A stretch of 64,000 bases of DNA from NCBI GenBank assembly GCA_003008705.1, contig PDUO01000058.1, positions 66,263 to 130,262 on the forward strand, written 5' to 3'. How positions within the stretch are numbered: position 1 is the first letter of the stretch; each line of letters begins with the position of its first letter. Origin of the DNA: Pezicula radicicola (lineage: Eukaryota; Ascomycota; Leotiomycetes; Helotiales; Dermateaceae). The position numbers and the translations under genes are program-made. Positions 32,967 through 43,244 of this stretch are shown in pieces. Under the pieces are notes generated by a model. That model saw only the letters and a program-made list of their open reading frames with translations, made no database searches and was not told the DNA's origin.

Positions 32967-35564
32967 ATGGCAACGCCAATCAACAAATGCGTATCGATCC
33001 AATTACGGCAGCTCATCTACTACCATATTGATAATAATCTTCTCAAAAACGCCCTCTTCTTTGCCGAACGACTTGGGGCTTACGATCACAGATCGAACGA
33101 ATCTGCATACCTTCTCGCACTTTGCCATCTGCGTCTCGGTGATAGCGCTTCTGCCTATGAGTATAGCAAGCCTGCGGGGTCGAGAGGGACACACCTTGGT
33201 TGCGCTTATGTCTTTGCACAAGCATGTCTAGCTCTTCAGAGGTACAAGGATGGCATTGTGGCATTAGACAAGAGCAGAGGGCTTTGGGGTGGGAAGAATA
33301 ACTTTGGAAAACATTCACAATCCACTCGAAACCCATATCCAGATGCGGCGGCGACCGCGTGTTTAATGGGAAAGCTGTATATGGGCTACGACGACAAGAA
33401 GAAGGCAATCCAGTATTTTGAAGAGGCGTTGAAGCTGAATCCTTTTATGTGGGATGCTTTCACGAATCTATGCGACATGGGAGTTAGCGTACGGGTGCCG
33501 AATATCTTCAAGATGAGTCCGGAGATGGAGGCCGTGCTCAAAGCAAGTACGCAGGAGCAGGTGGAGGCAGCAAAAGAGAAAGATACAACACTGGATCCAG
33601 TCCAAAATCGATCTTCGCGTCCGACGTCGGTGGTCAACGAAGCTTCAGATCCCTTCAACAATGTGCCATCTCGAGGGTTTGCAGGTGGACTTTTTGGGAC
33701 GCTTGGAATGTCACAGAAGCTCAACGAGAGCAATCCAAGTCTTTCAAATCTGCGAGCAGCACCGCAAGGATATGGTGATGTTAGCTCTTCAGTGATAGAA
33801 ACACCGACCGGACCTACGAATATTGAGTCTACAGTAGTTCCAAGCCGAAGAGAACCCGGAGTTGTATCTGCATATGCAGTTGAACCTCCGCAAGCACCTG
33901 TTCGAAAGAACCGTACATTACAAGGCATGGGGATGGACTTCAGTATAGATGCACCCAAGATGCTTCGCGGAACTTCGAAACGAACACTGAAGGATAAGAA
34001 TTCAGGGCCAGAAGTGGCTGAAGATTCGGCAGCTACTCGAGCATTACGTGGGACTGATTTAGGACCTCCAGCAGGGGAAAGGAAGAGGACTATCTCGGGA
34101 CAACCTGTACAACCAAGGCAGGACAGGCATCCATCAGAGGATCCAGCAGTAGCTCAAAGGAGAAGTGTTAGACTGATCAACCAATTCAGACCAGGCAGTA
34201 GTAAAACTTCAAGTACGGGCAGTAATGCGCCAACAGTAGGACCAGCTCCTGGTCGAGATTTGAAGAAAGTGCGGCAACCAACATTAGGCTCTAAAATCAT
34301 GAGACCGAACTCGAGTGCTTCCACCGTCGGTAGAGTTGTCAGTGGCAACAGAAAGCCCGTAGAACAAGCACTACCAGAGACCATGGAGGTAGACGAGAAA
34401 GAAATGGGTAGCCGGTCTCAAAACCACGCTGTTCAACAGCCTAAATGTCCGTCGCAGGAGTCGCTATCTGCAAAGGAAACGAAAAAGCAAGAGGACGCTG
34501 TCAAGTGGCTGCTCGAGCTATTCAGAACGCTTGGCAATGGGTATTTTGCACTATCTCAATACCAGTGCCAGGAAGCCCTTATGATTTATGGGGGATTGAC
34601 AAATTCTCAGCAACAAACTCCCTGGGTATTATCCCAAATGGGCCGTGCACACTATGAACAAGCAAATTACGTCGCAGCTGAAGCCTATTATAAACGCATC
34701 CGTCAAATAGCACCGACACGGTTCGAAGATATGGAACTATATTCCACCATCCTTTGGCACTTGAAGAAAGAGACAGACCTCTCTTTCCTAGCCCACGAAC
34801 TTGTCGACTCTTCATGGCAATCTCCCCAAGCATGGTGCTCGTTAGGTAATGCATGGTCTCTTTCGAGAGATCATGAATCAGCGCTGAAATGTTTCAAACG
34901 CGCCACACAGCTCGACCCAAAGTTTGCCTATGCATACACACTCATGGGACACGAAAATGTTGAAAATGAAGAGTATGATAAGGCTCTGGCATCTTATCGA
35001 ATGGCAATGTCAGCGGATAAACGCCATTATCACGCATATTACGGCATAGGGCGAGTGTATTCAAAATTAGGAAAACATGAACAAGCATTCAGTCATTTCC
35101 ATGCTGCCTCGGTAATCAATCCAACAAACGCCGTGCTAATATGCTGCATCGGGGCCGTCCTCGAGAAGCAAAAACAACCAAAACAAGCACTTGCGTACTA
35201 TCGCAAAGCTACGGAGTTGGCACCGAAATCCTCCGAAGCGAGATTCAAGAAGGCGAGAGCCTTGATGGCGCTCGGAGATTTGGAGGGTGCGTTGAAAGAT
35301 CTGATGATTCTAAAGGACATGGCACCTGATGATGCCATGGTGCATTTCTTGTTGGGAAGACTGTACAAGCAAACAAGGGACAAGGGCAGTGCAGTGAGGC
35401 ACTTTACGATTGCCCTGAATCTAGACCCGAAGGTATGTTTTGTTGTGTTTTGTCTTTACTCAGGAGCTCATCTGATCATTTTACAGGCAAGCCAGAAAAT
35501 CAAAGAAGCCATTGAGAGTTTGGAAGAAGATGATGACAGTGAGCAAGAAGTGAGCATGATGTAA
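32967..35564 (+). CDS. Anaphase-promoting complex subunit 3 (CDC27)
   Basis: Exons 32967-35432 and 35487-35564 give 847 residues. APC3/Cdc27 (bimA in Aspergillus) is a TPR scaffold of the APC/C ubiquitin ligase and binds the Ile-Arg tail of co-activators. An N-terminal TPR block (residues 1-170, including LFFAERLGAYDHRSNESAYLLALCHLRLGD) is followed by a disordered basic and Ser-rich middle, about residues 190-490. The C-terminal TPR superhelix, about residues 510-825, has repeated units such as PQAWCSLGNAWSLSRDHESALKCFKRATQLDP. The protein ends in an acidic tail (EDDDSEQEVSMM). The 54-bp intron is a multiple of three with no stop, so retention would give an 865-residue form. Confidence 0.95.
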   Translation: MATPINKCVSIQLRQLIYYHIDNNLLKNALFFAERLGAYDHRSNESAYLLALCHLRLGDSASAYEYSKPAGSRGTHLGCAYVFAQACLALQRYKDGIVALDKSRGLWGGKNNFGKHSQSTRNPYPDAAATACLMGKLYMGYDDKKKAIQYFEEALKLNPFMWDAFTNLCDMGVSVRVPNIFKMSPEMEAVLKASTQEQVEAAKEKDTTLDPVQNRSSRPTSVVNEASDPFNNVPSRGFAGGLFGTLGMSQKLNESNPSLSNLRAAPQGYGDVSSSVIETPTGPTNIESTVVPSRREPGVVSAYAVEPPQAPVRKNRTLQGMGMDFSIDAPKMLRGTSKRTLKDKNSGPEVAEDSAATRALRGTDLGPPAGERKRTISGQPVQPRQDRHPSEDPAVAQRRSVRLINQFRPGSSKTSSTGSNAPTVGPAPGRDLKKVRQPTLGSKIMRPNSSASTVGRVVSGNRKPVEQALPETMEVDEKEMGSRSQNHAVQQPKCPSQESLSAKETKKQEDAVKWLLELFRTLGNGYFALSQYQCQEALMIYGGLTNSQQQTPWVLSQMGRAHYEQANYVAAEAYYKRIRQIAPTRFEDMELYSTILWHLKKETDLSFLAHELVDSSWQSPQAWCSLGNAWSLSRDHESALKCFKRATQLDPKFAYAYTLMGHENVENEEYDKALASYRMAMSADKRHYHAYYGIGRVYSKLGKHEQAFSHFHAASVINPTNAVLICCIGAVLEKQKQPKQALAYYRKATELAPKSSEARFKKARALMALGDLEGALKDLMILKDMAPDDAMVHFLLGRLYKQTRDKGSAVRHFTIALNLDPKVCFVVFCLYSGAHLIILQASQKIKEAIESLEEDDDSEQEVSMM

Positions 35565-38047
35565 CGACACTTGTCGCTCAACATTGTTGCTGCCTTCTTT
35601 CAGAACTTGGTTAAAATATCCATGTTTGTGTGTGCTTTTGCTCTTTTCTAAGCTCTTGGTCTATCAGCAGTAGCACAGTGTACCTCAGATGATATCTTTA
35701 CGACGCATCGCCATCTCAACTGTTTGAGTATTCGAAACGCATTTCCCGTCCCTTCCTCAACACGACGCAACTCAATGGCTTTTCTATTAATAAGTGTTGC
35801 ACGAAGAAATGAAGATGGGCAGGATGGATGGATAATTGGAAGCATTGCATAGGGCCGGCGTTCATTGGGATTCGGCATGGAAACTTGTGAATTATGGGGT
35901 GCATAGTTGCAAGCGAGCGATGGAGATAGAGCTCATAGTGGCTCTTTTGTAAATATGACTGACGAATGCATTTCTCATGGGCGGTGTCTTCTTTAAGGTC
36001 CTAGACTCTAGTACTCGTTGCATCGTACGATATTTGTACTACGCCCCGTCGCGTGGACCTCCTAATTGGTAAGTATTACTGACTGTTTGGCCGATGGCTG
36101 AAAACAACAGGAAAGACCTCCGGGACACGAGTGTACTAACACTTTTCAAAGTCAAATCTCCTAATGAACTACGGAAGTGCTAGAAGAAAATGCACTCTAG
36201 CTTGTGGGCACAACTAGCGATCTTATGAGTCGTGCCACCGAGTCAAGGCACACATGAAGGATCGGATGTCATTACCACGATGCCCAATCAAGGCACGAAA
36301 TGCATCACCAAGCGATTTTACTTCTCGCCAATGAAAAGCCACGCGTAAGCCCCCGAAAATGGCTGAGAATCAAGTCTACTTGTCTACGTTGGCGTCGTTG
36401 GGGGATCTCTAAAAGGAAAAAGTTACAAAATCCTCCATTTTTTCGTCAAGGGATCCCTCTCTTTCCATCTTCACATCGTTCAACAGAATGCCCAACGGAC
36501 AAAGACCCAGAACGGTTTGTGATGGAATGAGGCTACGCAAGAATGTAATAAATAATTGATTGATTGATTGATTGAAGAAACAACGTGCTACAGGCTGCAG
36601 TAGTGTGCTACCATACTCTGTACTGCATGAGGGGCCGTCAATATTTCTTTCCCTTACTTTAAATAATTGTTTTTTTTTTCCTGCAGGTCCGAACGGTTCT
36701 GGCCTCTTGACTCCGTACCTTGAGCCGTAGGCCAGGTACCGTACAGGCAGGACTGATGGCATTTCAAGAGATTGGCGATGGTTGACGACAAGGCCAAGGC
36801 TAATTAATAAAAATGATCGGATCGGCCTACGACTCTCGCCAAGGAAACAAAGTTACAAACTAAGATCCATCCGATCTACAGATGGTCGATGGACGGCATC
36901 GTGCCATATGGATTATGGAGACGATAGAGTGCAATGACAAAAAGTTCCAACAAAAACACTTTTCGTCTTTTTTCAAATAAATGGGTTCTAGCTTTATAAA
37001 CATTGGCATGATATGGAGAACTAGGGAATATCAATGGCTACAAAGGGACGACTTGCGACAATGATGCACCGATGTGCGAGCGAAGCTTTCGAGTCGTGCT
37101 TGGGTGCGGCAGGGAGATACAGGAGTCAGGATCACAGAGCGGACTGAGCGGCTGAGAAAGAATTTTCGGATGGTGGCGTGGCGTCCATGCGTCCATGTGT
37201 CAAAGGCCTGTTTGGTTAGATTTTAGAAACGGAGGCGGACTCGACGGATGCCGGAAATACAGGGGAATAGAGGGCAAGCATGAATTTAGAGATCTTCTGC
37301 TGGGGTTCTAGTGGACTTCTTCTCGACTCTTGTTGACTAGGTACGGTGGTACCTTACTCTAAGTCAAACAAGTTCGGATGCACTCACCGAAGCTGCCGTT
37401 ACCGGCTTGTGGGCTGTACTACTCTGTCGCTGAGTCGACTCTACAGTTGTTTCCACTTGGGATGCGGCATGCAGTATGCTCACGCCCTCCCCCAGGACCC
37501 AGGAGTGCGGCTTGCATATAACAGTATGGAGGATGCTACATGACTTCAGTGTGTGAAGTAGTTAGCAAAGCAGAAGACAAGCCACCGGAAGTGACACCCT
37601 CTCTTTCTTCCATCGCTGGCAAGGTATGTAGAGGTACGTAGTATGAGGCGTTATCAGCTCATCACATGGTAGTGACGCTCAGGGGAGGGGGCTCTGCACA
37701 GTACACAATGCATGTAGCTGGTGTGGGGACTACAGACTCTACAGTACCTAGCGCTAACCGCAAGCAAGTGCTTCCCAGTCAGTCGGGATGGGATGTCTCA
37801 AATTCTGAAAAAAAGATGGAGGCTATGGAGCATATCGAGGCGGGAAGATCAGACACCTCCACACAGCCTTCAGCTTGCCAGCTTTTCGGTCTTTGAGAAG
37901 AGAGAAAAGCATAGATACCTCTGGTTTCTGGAACCCAGACCTTTCACGGACCCTTGTATTACTCCTCTAGAGAGTCCTTTCCAGTAAAGCAATGTTTTCG
38001 AGGACCCGGATCAACTTCAAGACATCTCTCTGTCTATTTTGCTAGAC
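35565..38047. other. 2.5-kb intergenic region
   Basis: No gene is recognised between CDC27 and the membrane-protein gene. A (TTGA)n run lies at about 36554-36575. Frames at 35648-35904, 36409-36762 and 37666-37987 lack motifs. Confidence 0.5.
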
Positions 38048-39437
38048 ATGTCGAATAGTATCCCTAGTGGTGCTCTGGGCTTATCAATTGTGGTTATTGT
38101 GTATACGACGATATGTCTGATTGCAGGTCTACTACTCTTCTATCTCTTATGGACGCAGGAGAGACGATATTCTTGTTGGTCTTCCCTTGCTCAATCGCAT
38201 TCAATAGAGCTAATTTGTACTCCCAATTGCAGATGTTTTGATTCTTTCGGTGCTGGTATCGATCGCAACAACGGCCTCACTCATCCAGCAGCTTCATTAT
38301 GCCTTCGACTGGAGGACTGTCAAGGCTGGGGAATATGCGAGGAGTTCGCAGCTTTCAACAAATGCAGGTGCAGCTATAAGTAATGGAGCGCATGGACTGG
38401 ATCTCGGACTCTTCTGGATTCAATTCTACACCTACAACGCCAATTCCCTCCTCATCCTCTTCTGGGCAATGATGCTCTTTTGCGGAACCTGGAGATTCTA
38501 CCCTAACCTCTCCTTCCTAGGTCCACTCCGCAACCACGTGGAAACTTGTTCTAAAGTCTTCGCTATCCTATTCCCCGTTCTCCTCCTCAGCGTCGCCCAA
38601 GCAAAGCCCATCATTAGCCAAGAATTCATTTTCGCTATCTTCTGTAACGTTAATCTCGTAGCTAGTTGCACAGCCGGAGCCATCTTAATCAGCCTCACGC
38701 TCTTCAAATTCATCCAAGCCCGCCGCAGTCTCAACGGGTCAACATTCTACTCACACGGCGTCTCTCAAGGCGCTACAGTCCAAGGAACCGTCACAGATGG
38801 CGCTCCAAGTGGCAATCAAGCCAAACGAAACCAGCGCGCTATTGACCGAGCAATCATTATACGCTTCACAGTTGCTTTCACAATCCTTAGTATATTGGAA
38901 GGAGCCGACATCTTATTCCAAGTCTTCTCTTTCCAAAACGCGCAAATAAATACTTCTTCTGGTGCTCCCAAAACCGCCGACTTCACCACTTCAGGCGCTA
39001 TCACAGATATCGTCACCTTCATCCCAGGTGTAACATGTAGTCTAATCGTCTGGGCCATCTGGGGTACAACACGCAAATATCTAGATGAAACAAAACGACT
39101 ATTCCGATCCATCTTCTGCTGCTGTTGTAACAGTCGCGGTCGGCGAAGCAGAAGTAGACAAGGAGGATCAGGAGGTCGTGGAAATATTTATGAATTGAGA
39201 GATACTGTTGTTGCGGGAGGACAGCAACAGTTTAGGAGATTAAGTTCCGGTAAGGATGGGATTGGTGATGATAAGAGAATGAGTGTTAGGGGGAATGATA
39301 TTAGGGTTCTTACTGAGTTGACTGTTTTGGAGAGTATTTCTGATGAGGAATTGGATATTGGTGGGAAGGATAGTGGCGGGTTTGTTGGGAGGAATGGTAG
39401 TAGACATCATACTACTGTTACTACTTCTGCCGTGTAA
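38048..39437 (+). CDS. Multi-pass (about seven helix) membrane protein, unknown function
   Basis: Exons 38048-38174 and 38233-39437 (intron GTTGGT...TTGCAG) give 443 residues. Seven or so hydrophobic segments are seen: ALGLSIVVIVYTTICLIAGLLLFYLLW, VLILSVLVSIATTASL, LLILFWAMMLFCG, VFAILFPVLLLSVA, FCNVNLVASCTAGAILISLTLF, FTVAFTILSILEGADILFQVF and TFIPGVTCSLIVWAIWG. Then a Cys cluster (FCCCCNSRGRRSRS) and a long polar tail. This receptor-like layout, N-terminal helices and a cytoplasmic tail, resembles fungal seven-helix proteins, but no PTH11 CFEM domain or known signature is present. The donor is weaker than most here, but the reading phase requires it. The tail could be palmitoylated at the Cys cluster (inference). 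Confidence 0.72.
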
Positions 39438-40160
39438 CATTTTCTTGTAATGTTCTTTTGTTTTAACTTTGGTTTCTTGTAGAGATATCTTTAGGAGATG
39501 GTTGGTGGTGGCTATCGGATGGATGGATTGATTGATTTTGATGGAAATGACTACTTGATGTAGGTTGGGCTTGGTCGAGGCTTGACTCGGCTTATATACC
39601 TTAGGGATAGGACGGATATGCGGATATGCGGATATGTGGATATGTGCATATGGAGGATAGGAATTGGCATTCCGAGGAGTTTATTATTTGGTTTGGAGTG
39701 GAGGAAAATTAGGGCTTTATACCATGGATTAGAACGAGGACTTTACTTTTATTATCTAAATGAGTAGATAGAATATATGAATTGAATAAATACTTTTTAT
39801 CTGAAGTTGAGGAGTAATGGTACTATAGTTAAAGGAATCTACTTAGTAGGAAGTAGGATATAATTATAGTCTTTTTTGTTCTAGGTACTTCTACGATATC
39901 GTAGACTTATTGAATACCTAGTTTTGAAACTTCGTTCGATGTCTTGATACGAGACCTTTAGAGAAGTTACTTAAATTAAGTGAGCTAGCTACTGAAGCAA
40001 TTTCTAGGTTGTAAGTGCATGCATTTTGGTTTTGAACACTATGACTTGAGGTCACATGAAGTAGAAGAGTGAACCTACAATATGGCGTTACTGAAAAATA
40101 TGTGAGCGACTGAGAACTGGAGTTACTTACTCTATTAAGTTTTTCTTCTAGAAGAGAGTT
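39438..40160. other. Convergent intergenic region with short tandem repeat
   Basis: 3' flanks of the membrane-protein gene and ureidoglycolate lyase. A GGATATGC-type tandem repeat (9-10 bp unit) lies at 39613-39650. One isolated minisatellite-like word, TTACTTAAATTAAGTGAG, lies near 39968. Confidence 0.55.
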
Positions 40161-40836
40161 TTAAAACACGATCTCCAGTTCCTCCTCTAAAGGAAAGAAC
40201 TCACAGTCTTCATCTGCTACACCATTAACGTGCTGAATAACAGCAAAATTTACTGGCTAAAGCCCACCAAAATATATTGTTAGCACCAACCTAATCCACA
40301 ACATAATAAAATCAACCTGGAAACAAAAACAAAGGATTTAAAAAACCAACCTGATCGATAACAGCCATCGGAGCATGCCAAACCCCAACACCATAACAAA
40401 CCCCCTCCTCTTCCCTAGCAACAAAAGCCTTCAAGGAGTCTAAATCAGGTTTACCACCTTCCACCCCATGAATAGTACTCGTCACAACAACCAAATACAA
40501 AACCTTTCCACCCATAGGTACAAAAGACTGTGTAGTAAAAGGATGACGTTCTAACATATTCACCTTTAATACCCTCTTCCCAACCTCCTCACCATCACCA
40601 ATCCATGGCTTAACAGCACGTGGACTAGCTAATGAAGCATTGAGGACCGTTCGTCCGGGTTTACCGCTTGGTGCTGAGGCGTAAAGATTACTTGTTGGTA
40701 CGACTTCTGGTGTTCGTCGAGATGCTCCGTTGTTTACTGTTATTGTTTGGGAGTTGATTATTTTGGTGGATATTATGCCACCGTAGGGTGTGAATTCTGG
40801 GGGAGAGAGAGGCGTTGCGTGTAGTGTTCTTGTCAT
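40161..40836 (-). CDS. Ureidoglycolate lyase
   Basis: Exons 40836-40351 and 40256-40161 (94-bp intron) give 193 residues. The enzyme (DAL3/AllA family, PF04115) releases urea from ureidoglycolate to give glyoxylate, the last step of allantoin degradation. Features are the start TLHATPLSPPEFTPYGGII, MLERHPFTTQSFVPM, YLVVVTS, then LKAFVAREEEGVCYGVGVWHAPMAVID, the family signature, with the conserved HP and WHAP. The second exon supplies the expected end, VNFAVIQHVNGVADEDCEFF. An upstream in-frame ATG at 40971 would add 45 residues without family similarity, so I start at MTRTLHATP. The neighbouring gene is allantoinase on the same strand. Allantoicase, which makes ureidoglycolate, is not in this window. 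Confidence 0.9.
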
Positions 40837-41285
40837 TTCGCGAAGTATGGGCGGAGTTACACTTTTCGGGACTTTAGGTGTAGGATGCTTGAGATTTTCG
40901 TGATTTTGGTGTACAGTGTATGTACTGTAGATGTATATCGACGGTCCGATGGACTGGTCGTTGGGCTTCAATGCCTGTCAATCGTCGAGATAGGTTGCTG
41001 ACTCAGTTGTTGTGGTTGCTGTTGGCTAGCGACTAGCTTGGCTACGAGAATGGGGGTGCTCAGGTTGGGGCTACTTGCCCGTTAGTCAACTTATTCGGTA
41101 TAGATTTGGCCGTAACCGTTATGTAGTGCCCTGCCATCGACAGGATCCCGAAAACTAGAGAAACGCAAAAGAAACGATTCTGGAATATTCCAAAGCTTTA
41201 CGTTCAAGTATCATAGTTGTCTTCACCATATGGATATATACTTGCTTGAGGGTACTTGGGAAATCGTTCAAAAATATATTGACTT
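40837..41285. other. Short intergenic region between two same-strand catabolic genes
   Basis: About 450 bp, holding the promoter of ureidoglycolate lyase and the 3' side of allantoinase. No gene seen. Confidence 0.55.
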
Positions 41286-42476
41286 TTAGACTAGATGTCC
41301 CCTCCGATATGGGAACTTCTCGCGGTAATGAAGAGCTATATCCTTCCGTGTCGTTACCCAAACATCTGGTTTTGTAGCAATGTACTCAATAAATCTTTTG
41401 ACAGCAGCAAACCGGCCTGGTTTCCCACTGATACGGCAATGAAGACCTATTGTCATCATCTTCAGCATGCCTTCCTCGCCTTCGGCGTAGAGAATATCAA
41501 ATGCCTCTTTGAGATACTCTTCGAAACCCGAAGGGGTAGCAAATCCGGATGGTGTGTGAAATTTCACGTCGTTGCAGTCATAACTAGGGACGCATTAACA
41601 ATCTGTGCTATTCAGACACAAGAGATTTACTTGCCTGTATGGTATCATGAGCATTCCTTTGGGATTTTCCATGTTCTTCTCTCCTGGGACATCAACCCAG
41701 AATGGTAGGTCATCTGAATATGTGTCGCTTTCGTAGAGAAGTGGAATACCCATTTCTGTGTATACTTCATGTATTAAGGCTTTTGAGAGCGGAGACAAAG
41801 CTCCGTAATACCAGCCGACAGGATAGGACCCTGTCGACTTCTTAAGTGATTCCAGTTGACGGACGATGTACTCTTTTTCCAACTCAACTGACATTCCTTG
41901 GTAATTTACCCATCTATAAATTTAGTTGTTAGGATTAGTCACTATCTATTTGAATAGAAGCACTTTACCTGTAACCATGTGAGGCAATCTCGTGCCCATT
42001 CTTCGTGAAAGCTTCGGCAGCTTCGGGGTTCTTCTCAAAAGCCTGTCCGATAGCGTAAACTGTGACTGGAAACTTGTGTTTTTCAAAGCAGTTGAGTAAC
42101 CTCCAGACCCCAACTCGAGAGCCATAGTCATAATCGCTCTCGGAGCTCAAGGACCGCTCCCCTGACTGTGCTGGCTTCTCAGACTGCTCCCATAAGCGAT
42201 TCTCAGATTGAGCATCGCCGTTTGTCACACTTCGTTCCGAACCCTACGTGGTGTTAGATATTTGTAAAACGAGCTTCTTCTTTTGACTCTGCTTACCTCT
42301 TCATAGTTAATCACGAAGGACACTGCCATCTTTGCACCATTAGGCCATTGAGGGTTATGGGATTTTCTCCCAAATCCAACACTGTCCCGAGGAAAGTCGT
42401 ACTTTGTTCCTTGGAGAGGGTCAATACTTGAAGCATCTAGCTTAGCAGAACTCCCATCTCGATTGTGAAGAGCCAT
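41286..42476 (-). CDS. PuuE-type allantoinase (polysaccharide deacetylase family)
   Basis: Four exons, 42476-42297, 42243-41969, 41913-41635 and 41583-41286, give 343 residues. PuuE allantoinases hydrolyse allantoin to allantoate and belong to the carbohydrate esterase 4 fold, unrelated to the DAL1 amidohydrolase. The family pattern is clear: FPRDSVGFGRKSHNPQWPNGAKMAVSFVINYEEGSE, then YDYGSRVGVWRLLNCFE, FPVTVYAIG, NGHEIASHGYRWVNYQ and, in the second half, LPFWVDV, MLMIPYSYDCNDVKF and TIGLHCRISGKPGR. The third intron uses a GC donor (GCAAGT). The gene is divergent from an NCS1 permease and next to ureidoglycolate lyase, which supports a role in purine-nitrogen use. A chitin or polysaccharide deacetylase is the alternative, less likely given these signatures and no signal peptide. 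Confidence 0.92.
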
Positions 42477-43244
42477 TGTAATCGTGCATTGATATCAGTG
42501 TCGAGTCTCAACATGACTCTTTTGTGAGATATGTCCGGTTGTGTGCTGACTAAATAGATTATTCTGGCCACGTTACAACGTCACAATTGTTAGGGAGCGG
42601 GCATGAGTTGTTTAGTAGAGTGGGAGGGCGAAGTTGAGGATCCTGTCGTCGAAACAGGGTATAACGGGGTGAGCGAGGGCTGTTCTTAGGTGTGCCAATA
42701 TCCTATCTTGCTCTTATCGCCCGTATGGTGTCCTCCTTTTCACAACCATCTCCTCTCCTCTCCCTCCATCAACCAACTTCGTTCATCGAGTTATTCAGCA
42801 GAGAAAGCCTCCACATATATATCTCTATACGAGCCAGGATGCTGGCTATAGGAGGGTGTCAGTCTATCTTGAGTCTTGAGGTTGATCTTGTCTGGAAGTT
42901 TCTGGTCTAGCACCCTTTCATGATCCTCGCCGACAAGAGATCTCTCTTGCCGATATGGTCCCTACCATCGGCGGAGGGACTACAGTAGGTTCTGTTATGT
43001 GTATCTATGGATTTCTCTGTGTATATGCTGATGAAGATCGGTAAGTTGGATCTTTCCTTGCCAGGCGTTCTCTCTTCGATATCTACCCCCATCTTCGGAG
43101 CATGTGTGTTGCTAGGTGGCTAAACGAGCTGGTTATCTTCCTTATCGACAATATGAAATGTACCTATATGTATATACAAAAGTTGTCCAACTTCTTCTGT
43201 CGGAGTTCCTCAGCATTTCAGGGTCGCCCGGCAACGAGTCCAAG
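42477..43244. promoter_or_regulatory. Shared promoter of allantoinase and NCS1 permease, GATA-type sites
   Basis: A 768-bp divergent region. HGATAR sites (bound by AreA/Nit2 nitrogen regulators) read on the minus strand at 42703-42708, 42714-42719, 42864-42869, 43133-43138 and 43142-43147. Chance alone would give about two, so the excess is modest. The last two form a close pair. Nitrogen control is therefore plausible but not shown. Confidence 0.45.
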
